A DNA stretch of 9,612 bases, from positions 1-9,612 of the forward strand of contig JAGCRE010000030.1 in NCBI GenBank assembly GCA_017964865.1. The letters run 5' to 3'. The stretch comes from Alphaproteobacteria bacterium (GTDB lineage Bacteria > Pseudomonadota > Alphaproteobacteria > Rs-D84). This document shows, in pieces, positions 1 to 6,808 of this stretch. Numbering within the stretch: position 1 is the stretch's first letter; every line of letters starts with the position of its first letter. A program made the translations under genes and the position numbers. The notes below the pieces were generated by a model. The model saw nothing but the letters and a program-made list of their open reading frames with translations. It was not told the DNA's origin and made no database searches.

Positions 1-2
1 AC

Positions 3-206
3 TTATTTCAAACCATACGGGGCCAAGATTTTCGCCTGACCGACCATGTTCTCGTTCAAATACTGTGGTTTCGAACCCGCGTTATTCGCACGTTTCGATT
101 TATGACGCAGTAATTTTTTATGAGCATTTCTGGCAACGCGAATTTTACCCGTTGCAGTCATAGATGCGCGCTTTTTCAAGTACGACTTTGTCTTTAATTT
201 TGGCAT
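3..206 (-). CDS. rpmI: 50S ribosomal protein L35
   Basis: Small basic protein of the large ribosomal subunit, 67 residues, close to the usual 64-66 of the L35 family. It begins MPKLKTKSYLKKR, contains TATGKI at about residues 18-23, and ends in APYGLK; all three are hallmarks of L35. The frame stays open upstream to an ATG at 270-272, but that would add 22 non-conserved residues. The ATG at 204-206 has an AGAGG Shine-Dalgarno five bases upstream and gives the canonical MPK start, so I chose it. The TAA stop lies two bases from the window edge. In most bacteria rplT (L20) follows rpmI and would lie just outside to the left; this is expectation, not seen. The gene is divergent from mreC, and infC is not immediately upstream of it. 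Confidence 0.96.
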   Translation of the reverse strand: MPKLKTKSYLKKRASMTATGKIRVARNAHKKLLRHKSKRANNAGSKPQYLNENMVGQAKILAPYGLK

Positions 207-211
207 TTTAA

Positions 212-216
212 CCTCT
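212..216 (-). promoter_or_regulatory. Shine-Dalgarno of rpmI (AGAGG)
   Basis: Read on the minus strand, AGAGG is followed by a five-base spacer TTAAA and then the ATG at 206-204. This is ideal spacing. It decides the start of L35 in favour of the 67-residue form over the 89-residue open frame. Confidence 0.8.
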
Positions 217-307
217 TTTTTTATTGTCCTGGTGGCTGCCATTTGCCACTTTGGATCTGTTAAATGATTCATATTTTGACATAATAAAACGAAAAATCAA
301 GTTTTTA

Positions 308-336
308 TTGAATGTTCGTTTTTTAGTGTTTAAAGT
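308..336 (+). promoter_or_regulatory. Candidate promoter of the mreC operon
   Basis: TTGAAT at 308-313 and TAAAGT at 331-336 are separated by exactly 17 bases, as in a sigma-70-type promoter. Both boxes match consensus only partly (TTGAAT 4 of 6, TAAAGT 4 of 6). If real, transcription would start at about 343-344, right at the chosen mreC ATG, giving a leaderless message. In an AT-rich gap such matches arise easily by chance, so this is tentative. Confidence 0.3.
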
Positions 337-343
337 GTTACCG

Positions 344-1168
344 ATGATACAAAAATCGACATCTTCCAAAATACTGACTTTGGTAAAATCTGCGGCGGCG
401 GCACTGCTGTTGCCAGTTATGTTCATATATGTGATGATTGCAAAGCCAGATTACAAGATTATGAACGGTTTGGCCCATATTGTATTACCCGTCGCCAATG
501 TTGTTGGTGATGTTATAACGTGGCCAATTCGGGTTGTGGGCGATATGTTTGATAACCTGCACGAATTGGCAACATTGCGAACGGAAAATGCCGAATTACG
601 GGTGCGATTGGACGACGCATTGTCACACCAGAATAAGTGCCAGGTGGCATTGGCCGAAAATGATTCTTTGCGGCACCAAATGAACATTGTTCACAAAATA
701 CCACAACGAACCGTTATTGCCGATGTAATCCATGAAAATCGGGCATTACACCATAATACATTTTTAATAAATCGTGGAAAAAATGATGGCGTTGATGTTG
801 GTATGGTTGTTGTATCGCCATCAAATCAATTTGCCGGTATGATTATTGATGCAGGTGATAACTTTGCACGCGTTCGTTCGGTTACAGATTCCGACACAAA
901 CATTGCCGTTAATGTTGCCGGGTATGAGGTTTATGGGTTTTTATCTGGCAATGCGTCACGTTCACCAACAATTGGTTTGTTCAGCGACCCACAATTTAAA
1001 TCTGCACCGGGATTATCACTGGTTACCAGCAATATCAGCGGTGTTTTACCAGGTGGCATATTTGTTGGCACAACCAAAAAGAATTCATATGTTGACGTTT
1101 TACAACCACGAACATTATCGCGTGTAATCGTATTACAATTTGATGTTGCCCCAGAATACAGAAGATGA
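344..1168 (+). CDS. mreC: Rod shape-determining protein MreC
   Basis: Periplasmic scaffold of the elongasome, 274 residues, anchored in the inner membrane. It is thought to activate PBP2 and RodA and to link them to MreB and MreD. Residues about 16-33 form one hydrophobic anchor (SAAAALLLPVMFIYVMIA). Residues about 73-116 look like a coiled coil (LATLRTENAELRVRLDD and onward), the dimerising part of MreC. The rest fits the MreC beta-barrel domain, including NTFLINRGKNDGVDVGMVV at 138-156 and PGGIFVG near 236-242. The frame is open upstream to a TTG at 224, but those 40 residues are non-conserved and overlap the rpmI leader, so the ATG at 344 is preferred. No clear Shine-Dalgarno precedes it. 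The last four bases (ATGA) overlap mreD. The family call is firm; the exact start is less so. Confidence 0.93.
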   Translation: MIQKSTSSKILTLVKSAAAALLLPVMFIYVMIAKPDYKIMNGLAHIVLPVANVVGDVITWPIRVVGDMFDNLHELATLRTENAELRVRLDDALSHQNKCQVALAENDSLRHQMNIVHKIPQRTVIADVIHENRALHHNTFLINRGKNDGVDVGMVVVSPSNQFAGMIIDAGDNFARVRSVTDSDTNIAVNVAGYEVYGFLSGNASRSPTIGLFSDPQFKSAPGLSLVTSNISGVLPGGIFVGTTKKNSYVDVLQPRTLSRVIVLQFDVAPEYRR

Positions 1169-1623
1169 AACAAGATATTATAAAATTTTTACGAAATATT
1201 TTCCCGTTTTTATCGGTTGTGTTTTTGTGGCGTCTTTCTGTTTCTTTTTGGAATCCGGGTGGAATTCTGGCCATTATTCCAATATTCTTTTGCACATTTA
1301 TTCGTCCAACACCATGGTTTATGCCGTTTGGATTAGTATTTTGTTTTTTGATTGATTATAATCTGGCAACACTTTGTTATTGGACGGCAATTTATTGTCT
1401 ATGCTATGCATTAAACGGATTTCAAAGTTTTATTGACTTTGAACATCGCGATTTTAATTCTATTGATATGTTTATGGTATATATTGGAATTGGACTTGTG
1501 GTATCAGAAATAACACATATAAACTGGACAACACTTGGACGGATGATTTGGACGTTTATATGGACGGTCACATTATATATGCCAATAACAAGACTGATTG
1601 AACGGGTGCATAATGATAGATAA
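1165..1623 (+). CDS. mreD: Rod shape-determining protein MreD
   Basis: Integral membrane subunit of the elongasome, 152 residues, a little under the roughly 160-175 usual for MreD. Several hydrophobic stretches (about 12-28, 33-46, 50-82, 100-115, 124-142) suggest five or so membrane helices. The segment MPFGLVFCFLIDYNLATLCY at 53-72 resembles the conserved GLlxDl region of MreD. The protein is rich in aromatics and has seven Trp and five Cys. MreD is poorly conserved, so the call rests on size, topology and position between mreC and mrdA. It starts at the ATG overlapping the mreC stop (ATGA), with no good Shine-Dalgarno, which points to translational coupling. Its last 11 bases overlap mrdA. 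Confidence 0.87.
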   Translation: MKQDIIKFLRNIFPFLSVVFLWRLSVSFWNPGGILAIIPIFFCTFIRPTPWFMPFGLVFCFLIDYNLATLCYWTAIYCLCYALNGFQSFIDFEHRDFNSIDMFMVYIGIGLVVSEITHINWTTLGRMIWTFIWTVTLYMPITRLIERVHNDR

Positions 1624-3388
1624 AGAAGTTGCACATCTTTTTGATCGACGCAGTGCCCTGTTTTTAACCGGGGGTGCGGTTTTGACATCTGTGTTGGTAT
1701 TACGTATGTTGCAAATGCAGGTTTTTAACTATCGCGACTATCTTAAAAAAAGCGAAAATAATTCTTTCCGTATTCAAATAAATATGCCACCACGTGGAAA
1801 AATTTTATCAAATGATGGTTCACCAATATCACGCGATACGCCGATTTACCGCATATACATCGTTCCCGAAGAGGCTGAAAACGTTGATGCATTAATTGAT
1901 ACGGTGGCGATTGAATTAAATTTAACCGAAAAAAGAATTAAAAAAATTCGTGAAAAAATCGCAAAACAACCAAAGTTTCAACCGGTATTGGTCAGCCAAA
2001 ATACCGATTGGAATACACTTGCAAAAATCCAGGCAAAAAATTTACCGGGCCTGCGTGTAGCAAGTGGTTATTCCCGTATCTATGAAATGGGTCCCGCGGG
2101 GGCACAATTCTTTGGATATGTTGGTGAACCTGCAAAACCGATTGCGGCCGCACCGTTTTATACAACTGGAATTACCGGTTTGGAAAAAAGATATAACAAT
2201 GATTTGGCGGGAATACCAGGCCAAACGGTTATGATAACAAATGCGGTTGGGCGTGTAACTGGCGAAGATAAATCACAATTTGTTGATGCAACACCCGGAC
2301 AAAACATCCAAACAACAATTAATAAAAATGCACAACGTGTAATGTATGATGCATTAACAACACATCGTTCGGGTTGTGGTATTGCGATGAATGCTGAAAC
2401 AGGGGACATTTTGGCAATGGTTTCCACCCCCAGTTTTGATCCAAATATGTTTACTGGCGATGATGGCGAAGAATATATTGCATCACTGCGTAACGACATT
2501 GCAAAACCATTTATGAACAAGGCGGTTGAAGGTTTATACCCCCCGGGTTCAACATTTAAAATCGTTGTTGCATTGGCGGCACTGGAATCGGGTGCAATTA
2601 CACCGAACAAACATATATTCTGTCCGGGACATTGGGACTATGGTGATCGGCGATACCATTGTTGGGAACATAAGGGACATGGATACGTCAATATGGTTTT
2701 GGCGTTGAAACATTCGTGCGATATTTATTTTTATCAACTGGCCCTTAAAATTGGTATCGATGCGATAAAGCGTATGGCTGTAAAACTGGGGTTCACAGAA
2801 AAATATATGGGTGATATTATTGCACGTGAAATGCCCGGTGTTATTCCAGACAGAAAATGGAAGGAAAAAAATGTTGGGTCGCCTTGGGTGAACGGCGATA
2901 CGGTTATTTCTGGTATCGGCCAGGGATTTATTTTAACAAATTGTCTGCAACTGGCAACTATGCTGGCCCGCGTTACGACAAATCGTGTGGTAAAACCACG
3001 ATTGATAATGTCGGACGATGCACCAAATTTCCCAGATTTAAATTTAAATGAACAAAATATAAAAACCGTTCTAACCGGTCTGGAAGAGGTTACAAAACCC
3101 GGCGGCACCGCATCAGGCAGTGCAATAAATGTGAACAAAATGCGTATGGGCGGAAAGACCGGCACATCCCAGGTTCGCAGCATATCCAAGGCTGAACGTA
3201 AAAAAGGTGTTTTAACCAACGAACAATTAAAATGGAATATGCGTAACCATGGACTGTTTGTAGGCTATGCACCAACAACAAAACCAAAATATGTTGTATG
3301 TGTTATAACCGAACATTCGGGCGGGTCAAGCCCGGCCGCAAAAACAGCGGCGGCGGTTATGCGTGAATTACTAAAGACGGGGGCATAA
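1613..3388 (+). CDS. mrdA: Penicillin-binding protein 2, elongation transpeptidase
   Basis: Class B penicillin-binding protein that crosslinks peptidoglycan in the periplasm during lateral wall growth, partnered with RodA; 591 residues. One membrane anchor spans about 15-35. The N-terminal pedestal shows RGKILSNDG (61-69) and the GITGLEKRYNNDLAG segment (186-200). The transpeptidase domain has all active-site motifs: SxxK as PPGSTFK (nucleophile Ser313, Lys316), SxD as SCD (368-370), and KTGT (515-518), plus the PBP2-type WVNGDTVISGIGQG (425-438). The segment with Cys337, Cys350-Trp and GHG resembles alphaproteobacterial PBP2 as I remember it. The frame is open to a TTG at 1598; the ATG at 1613 is preferred as giving MIDKE, and it overlaps mreD by 11 bases. 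Its TAA stop abuts the rodA ATG. PbpA is an alternative name. Confidence 0.95.
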   Translation: MIDKEVAHLFDRRSALFLTGGAVLTSVLVLRMLQMQVFNYRDYLKKSENNSFRIQINMPPRGKILSNDGSPISRDTPIYRIYIVPEEAENVDALIDTVAIELNLTEKRIKKIREKIAKQPKFQPVLVSQNTDWNTLAKIQAKNLPGLRVASGYSRIYEMGPAGAQFFGYVGEPAKPIAAAPFYTTGITGLEKRYNNDLAGIPGQTVMITNAVGRVTGEDKSQFVDATPGQNIQTTINKNAQRVMYDALTTHRSGCGIAMNAETGDILAMVSTPSFDPNMFTGDDGEEYIASLRNDIAKPFMNKAVEGLYPPGSTFKIVVALAALESGAITPNKHIFCPGHWDYGDRRYHCWEHKGHGYVNMVLALKHSCDIYFYQLALKIGIDAIKRMAVKLGFTEKYMGDIIAREMPGVIPDRKWKEKNVGSPWVNGDTVISGIGQGFILTNCLQLATMLARVTTNRVVKPRLIMSDDAPNFPDLNLNEQNIKTVLTGLEEVTKPGGTASGSAINVNKMRMGGKTGTSQVRSISKAERKKGVLTNEQLKWNMRNHGLFVGYAPTTKPKYVVCVITEHSGGSSPAAKTAAAVMRELLKTGA

Positions 3389-4537
3389 ATGCAAGTGCAA
3401 CAAACACGTGTTTCAAATGCAAATATGATGCGTATGTCTGAAAAGATGTCCCGTTTTTCGTGGGCATTATTTGCCCCTATGTGCATTGTTTTGGCCATTT
3501 CCATTGTTGTGTTATATTCGGCGGGTCATGGTTCGTGGCAACCATTTGCATTATCGCAACTGATAAAAATTATGGTTGGATTGGTTGTCTTTTTCTTTGC
3601 CGCGTTTTCCAATATAAAAACGTGGATAAAGTCCGCATACGCAATTTATGCCATTGCATTAATTATGATTATACTTGTTACATTTGTCGGGCACAGTGGT
3701 ATGGGTGCACAGCGTTGGCTGAACCTGGGGTTTATTCACATACAGCCATCTGAATTTATAAAAATAGCATTTGTTATGGCTTTGGCACGATACTTTGCAT
3801 GGATGAATTCGACCGAATTAACCCAGATAAAAAATTACATTATGCCGATATTTTTATTACTGGTGCCATTCGGTTTGATTGCCGCCCAACCCGATTTAGG
3901 AACTGCGTTATCTTTGGGGCTGATTACTGTTGGAATATTTTATATTGTTGGTGCACCGAAAAAATGGTTTTTAATTGCAATTATTTTGGGTATTTTGGCC
4001 GCCCCAGCCATATGGTTCGGCGGTATGCATGATTACCAGTGTAATCGTATTATAACATTTGTGAATCCGGATTTTGATTCACGTGGCGTTGGTTACCAAA
4101 TAACCCAGGCCAAAATTGCCTTTGGCAGTGGTGGTATTATTGGCAAGGGTTATATGCAGGGTTCCCAATCACAACAATCGTTTTTGCCCGAAAAACAGAC
4201 AGACTTTATATACACTATGCTGGGTGAAGAATTTGGGTTTATTGGGGCATTTTTCCTGATACTGGTATACAGCTGGATTGTTATTGTTCTGTTCTGGTGT
4301 GCGAAAACATGCCGAAATAGGTTCGGCCAATTAATGTGTTTTGGTTTTATGTTGAACTTTTTCATTTATTACTTTATAAATATCTCTATGGTTTTGGGGC
4401 TGATGCCGACTGTGGGTGTGCCGTTAACATTAATGTCTTTTGGTGGCAGCAGCTTGCTTTCCCTTATGTTTGGGTTCGGTCTTGCCCAGAACGCACATAT
4501 TCATAAAGACCAACAGTTATCTGCCAAAGGAAGTTAA
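3389..4537 (+). CDS. rodA: SEDS peptidoglycan glycosyltransferase RodA
   Basis: Polytopic inner-membrane enzyme, 382 residues, that polymerises lipid II into glycan strands with PBP2. SEDS-family signatures are plain: GMGAQRWLNLGFIHIQPSEF (104-123), AAQPDLGTAL (165-174), FLPEKQTDFIYTMLGEEFGF (265-284) and MPTVGVPLTLMSFGGSS (339-355). Asp272 in the PEKQTDF motif matches the catalytic Asp262 region of E. coli RodA. About ten hydrophobic helices are visible. The PTVGVPLTLMSFGG motif is shared with FtsW, but the neighbouring PBP2 gene and short C-terminus favour RodA. The ATG directly follows the mrdA stop (TAAATG), with GGGGG five bases upstream as a poor Shine-Dalgarno. Later ATGs at 3425-3446 would remove up to 19 non-conserved N-terminal residues, so the exact start is uncertain. 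Also called mrdB. Confidence 0.95.
   Translation: MQVQQTRVSNANMMRMSEKMSRFSWALFAPMCIVLAISIVVLYSAGHGSWQPFALSQLIKIMVGLVVFFFAAFSNIKTWIKSAYAIYAIALIMIILVTFVGHSGMGAQRWLNLGFIHIQPSEFIKIAFVMALARYFAWMNSTELTQIKNYIMPIFLLLVPFGLIAAQPDLGTALSLGLITVGIFYIVGAPKKWFLIAIILGILAAPAIWFGGMHDYQCNRIITFVNPDFDSRGVGYQITQAKIAFGSGGIIGKGYMQGSQSQQSFLPEKQTDFIYTMLGEEFGFIGAFFLILVYSWIVIVLFWCAKTCRNRFGQLMCFGFMLNFFIYYFINISMVLGLMPTVGVPLTLMSFGGSSLLSLMFGFGLAQNAHIHKDQQLSAKGS
4527..4531 (+). promoter_or_regulatory. Shine-Dalgarno of topA (AAGGA)
   Basis: AAGGA lies inside the last codons of rodA, nine bases before the topA ATG at 4541. Within the six-gene run this is the only gene with a strong ribosome-binding site; the other internal starts rely on overlap or adjacency. 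It fixes the topA start and suggests that topA is translated independently of rodA. Confidence 0.65.
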
Positions 4538-4540
4538 AAT

Positions 4541-6808
4541 ATGAATTTAATGATTGTTGAATCACCATCAAAAGCAAAAACGATAGAAAAGTATTTGGGT
4601 TCTGGTTGGCGGGTTATTGCGTCTGTTGGCCACGTTCGTGACCTGGTTCCCGAAAACGGCAGTGTTGATACCGAACACGATTTTCAAATGCGGTGGCAAA
4701 TTATGCCGGGTAAAGAAAAACAGATAAAACTTATTACCGACGAATTAAAGAAGGCAGACAGCATATATCTTGCATCCGATCCTGACCGCGAAGGGGAAGC
4801 GATTGCATGGCATATTTTAGATATATTAACGTCTAAACGGTTATTGGCGAATAAACATGTATATCGTGTGGCGTTCCATGAAATCACAAAGAAAGCGGTG
4901 CAAAGTGCAATCGAAAACCCGCGTGCAATTGATAAAAACCTGGTTGATGCATATTTGGTTCGACGTGCACTGGACTATTTAATTGGTTTTGGAATATCAC
5001 CGTTGTTATGGCGGCGAAATCTTGGTAAATCGGCCGGTCGTGTGCAAAGCGTTGCTGTGAAATTGGTTGTTGATCGTGAACGTGAAATTGAAGCGTTCAA
5101 GCCGGTCGAATATTGGTCGGTTGATGCAATGTGCAACAAGGGTGGTGCAACATTTAAATCAGCCCTTGCTAAATTTGATGGTAAAAAAATTGATAAAATG
5201 ACCATTGAAAACAAAAAAATGGTTGATGATGTTTTATCTAAAATTGGAACACCAACGATTAATGCAAAAGTTATCAATATTGAACGCAAGAAAACAACGC
5301 GTCATTCTGCGGCACCATTTACCACCAGCACATTACAACAGGAAGCCGCCCGTAAATTATTCTTTTCATCACGTCGCACGATGTCTGCTGCACAGAAGTT
5401 GTACGAGGCTGGTTTAATTACATATATGCGAACAGACGCAACAAACCTGTCGGTGGATGCAGTAAACGAAATTCGTGGATATATTGGTGAAACATATGGC
5501 GATAAATTTGTGCCGAAAACACCAAATGTGTATGTAACAAAATCTAAAAACGCCCAGGAAGCACACGAAGCAATTCGTCCAACCCATTTTGATAATGATA
5601 CCAAACAATTATCCGGGGACGAGGCAAAATTATACGATTTAATTTGGAAGCGAACAATTCCATGCCAAATGACAAATGCCGAATTTGATTCTGTTACCGC
5701 AGACATTGAAACAGAAAACAAGGTGGCTATTTTCCATGCGGTTGGAACAACACGCACGTTTGACGGTTTTATGCGGGTATATATCGAAGACACCGACGAC
5801 GAAGAATCAAATGGCGAAACAAAATTGCCAGCAATGAATATCGGTGACAATATTGATGTTGTTGAATTGTTACACGAACAACACTTTACCCAACCCCCAG
5901 CAAGATATACCGAAGCATCACTGGTTAAAAAATTGGAAGAATTGGGTATTGGTCGTCCATCAACATATGCAACCATTATGTCAACGATTGTTGACCGCGA
6001 ATATGTTGAACAAGACAAACAACACCGTTTTCATCCAACATCTGGTGGCTGGGTTATTTCATCATATTTGGATAAATATTTTAATGAATTGGTCGATGTG
6101 AACTTTACCGCAAAAACAGAAGATACATTGGATGATGTATCAAACGGCAATATGGACAAATTGACCGCATTGAATGATTTCTGGACACCAACAAAAAATA
6201 TGATTGATGGTGCACGCGATATTAAAACAACTGAAATTATTGAACAAATAAATTCATTTATGCATGACCATTTGTTTAATAATGGTGAAAGTGATAAATG
6301 TCCGCTGTGCGGTGGAAAACTGGGCATAAAACTTTCTAAATTTGGTGCGTTTGTTGGTTGTGAAAATTATCCAAAATGTAATTACACGCAAAGATTATCA
6401 AATAAAGAAACACCAACAAAAACAGATGAGACTGAAAATAAAAAACCACAACCCACAAACGTTGATTTGGGTGATGGTATTTCGTTCCGGGTTGGTAAAT
6501 TTGGTCCATATGTAACAGATGGCAAGAAAAACGTTTCTGCAAAAAAATATACGGCTGAAACAATGACGCTGGATATTGCACGCGAATTATTATCGGGTGT
6601 TGTAAAAAAGGCCGAACCAGAAAAATTAGGTAAAAATCCAACAACAAACGCTGAAATTTATTATTATCCAACCGGACGATATGGTGCATATATATCATCA
6701 AATGGTGTTAATGTTTCGGTAAATGAAAAACCCGATTTAGAAACAGCAATTGATTTAATAAACAACAAGAAACCCAGTGCAAAGAAGTTTTTTCGACGTA
6801 GAAAATGA
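4541..6808 (+). CDS. topA: DNA topoisomerase I (type IA)
   Basis: Relaxes negative supercoils by single-strand cleavage and passage; 755 residues, shorter than the 865 of E. coli. The N-terminal TOPRIM domain starts MIVESPSKAKTIEKYLG (4-20, Glu7) and holds the metal motif DPDREGEAIAWH (80-91; Asp80, Asp82, Glu84). The active site is GLITYMRTDATNLS (291-304), with catalytic Tyr295 and Arg297. HEAIRPT (342-348) and ELGIGRPSTYA (467-477) are further conserved blocks. The C-terminus has one Cys4 zinc ribbon (Cys587, Cys590, Cys607, Cys613), followed by two zinc-free repeats with GKFGPYV (652-658) and GRYGAYI (712-718), and a basic tail FFRRRK. The gene starts 3 bases after rodA and ends in ATGA overlapping dnaG. 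No dprA lies upstream, although that is a common neighbour. All catalytic residues are intact. Confidence 0.97.
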   Translation: MNLMIVESPSKAKTIEKYLGSGWRVIASVGHVRDLVPENGSVDTEHDFQMRWQIMPGKEKQIKLITDELKKADSIYLASDPDREGEAIAWHILDILTSKRLLANKHVYRVAFHEITKKAVQSAIENPRAIDKNLVDAYLVRRALDYLIGFGISPLLWRRNLGKSAGRVQSVAVKLVVDREREIEAFKPVEYWSVDAMCNKGGATFKSALAKFDGKKIDKMTIENKKMVDDVLSKIGTPTINAKVINIERKKTTRHSAAPFTTSTLQQEAARKLFFSSRRTMSAAQKLYEAGLITYMRTDATNLSVDAVNEIRGYIGETYGDKFVPKTPNVYVTKSKNAQEAHEAIRPTHFDNDTKQLSGDEAKLYDLIWKRTIPCQMTNAEFDSVTADIETENKVAIFHAVGTTRTFDGFMRVYIEDTDDEESNGETKLPAMNIGDNIDVVELLHEQHFTQPPARYTEASLVKKLEELGIGRPSTYATIMSTIVDREYVEQDKQHRFHPTSGGWVISSYLDKYFNELVDVNFTAKTEDTLDDVSNGNMDKLTALNDFWTPTKNMIDGARDIKTTEIIEQINSFMHDHLFNNGESDKCPLCGGKLGIKLSKFGAFVGCENYPKCNYTQRLSNKETPTKTDETENKKPQPTNVDLGDGISFRVGKFGPYVTDGKKNVSAKKYTAETMTLDIARELLSGVVKKAEPEKLGKNPTTNAEIYYYPTGRYGAYISSNGVNVSVNEKPDLETAIDLINNKKPSAKKFFRRRK

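Larger units (their letters stand above)
207..343. promoter_or_regulatory. Divergent intergenic region between rpmI and mreC
   Basis: These 137 AT-rich bases must hold the promoters for both rpmI (leftward) and the mreC operon (rightward), because the genes diverge here. On the minus strand a TATTAT box at 281-286 resembles a -10 element, but I see no good -35 at standard distance. On the plus strand a perfect TTGACA occurs at 276-281 without a convincing -10 at 16-18 bases. No terminator, tRNA or clear riboswitch fold is visible. Promoter activity is inferred from gene orientation; the exact boxes are uncertain. Confidence 0.5.

Noticed and set aside
207..272. N-terminal extension of L35 from the ATG at 270-272 (22 extra residues)
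   Set aside because: The added residues are not part of the L35 family, and the internal ATG at 206 has a well-placed AGAGG and gives the canonical MPKLKTK start.
276..281. Perfect TTGACA box upstream of mreC
   Set aside because: No acceptable -10 element lies 16-18 bases downstream, so I did not call it a promoter on its own, although a non-standard spacing cannot be excluded.
224..343. MreC start at TTG 224, adding 40 residues
   Set aside because: It is a rare start codon inside the divergent promoter gap. The added segment would place a long non-conserved stretch before the membrane anchor, while the ATG at 344 gives a normal MreC N-terminus.
1598..1612. PBP2 start at TTG 1598
   Set aside because: It adds only five residues; the ATG at 1613 is a better codon and begins the usual short cytoplasmic tail.
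2158..3219. Two minus-strand open frames of 150 and 161 residues inside mrdA
   Set aside because: Both mirror conserved PBP2 transpeptidase codons, with no recognisable family and no promoter context. They are best read as coding shadows.
5302..6018. 238-residue open frame on the minus strand inside topA
   Set aside because: It lies wholly antisense to intact, well-conserved topA coding sequence, is Ser- and Val-rich low-complexity in character, shows no motif, and has no ribosome-binding site that I could see.
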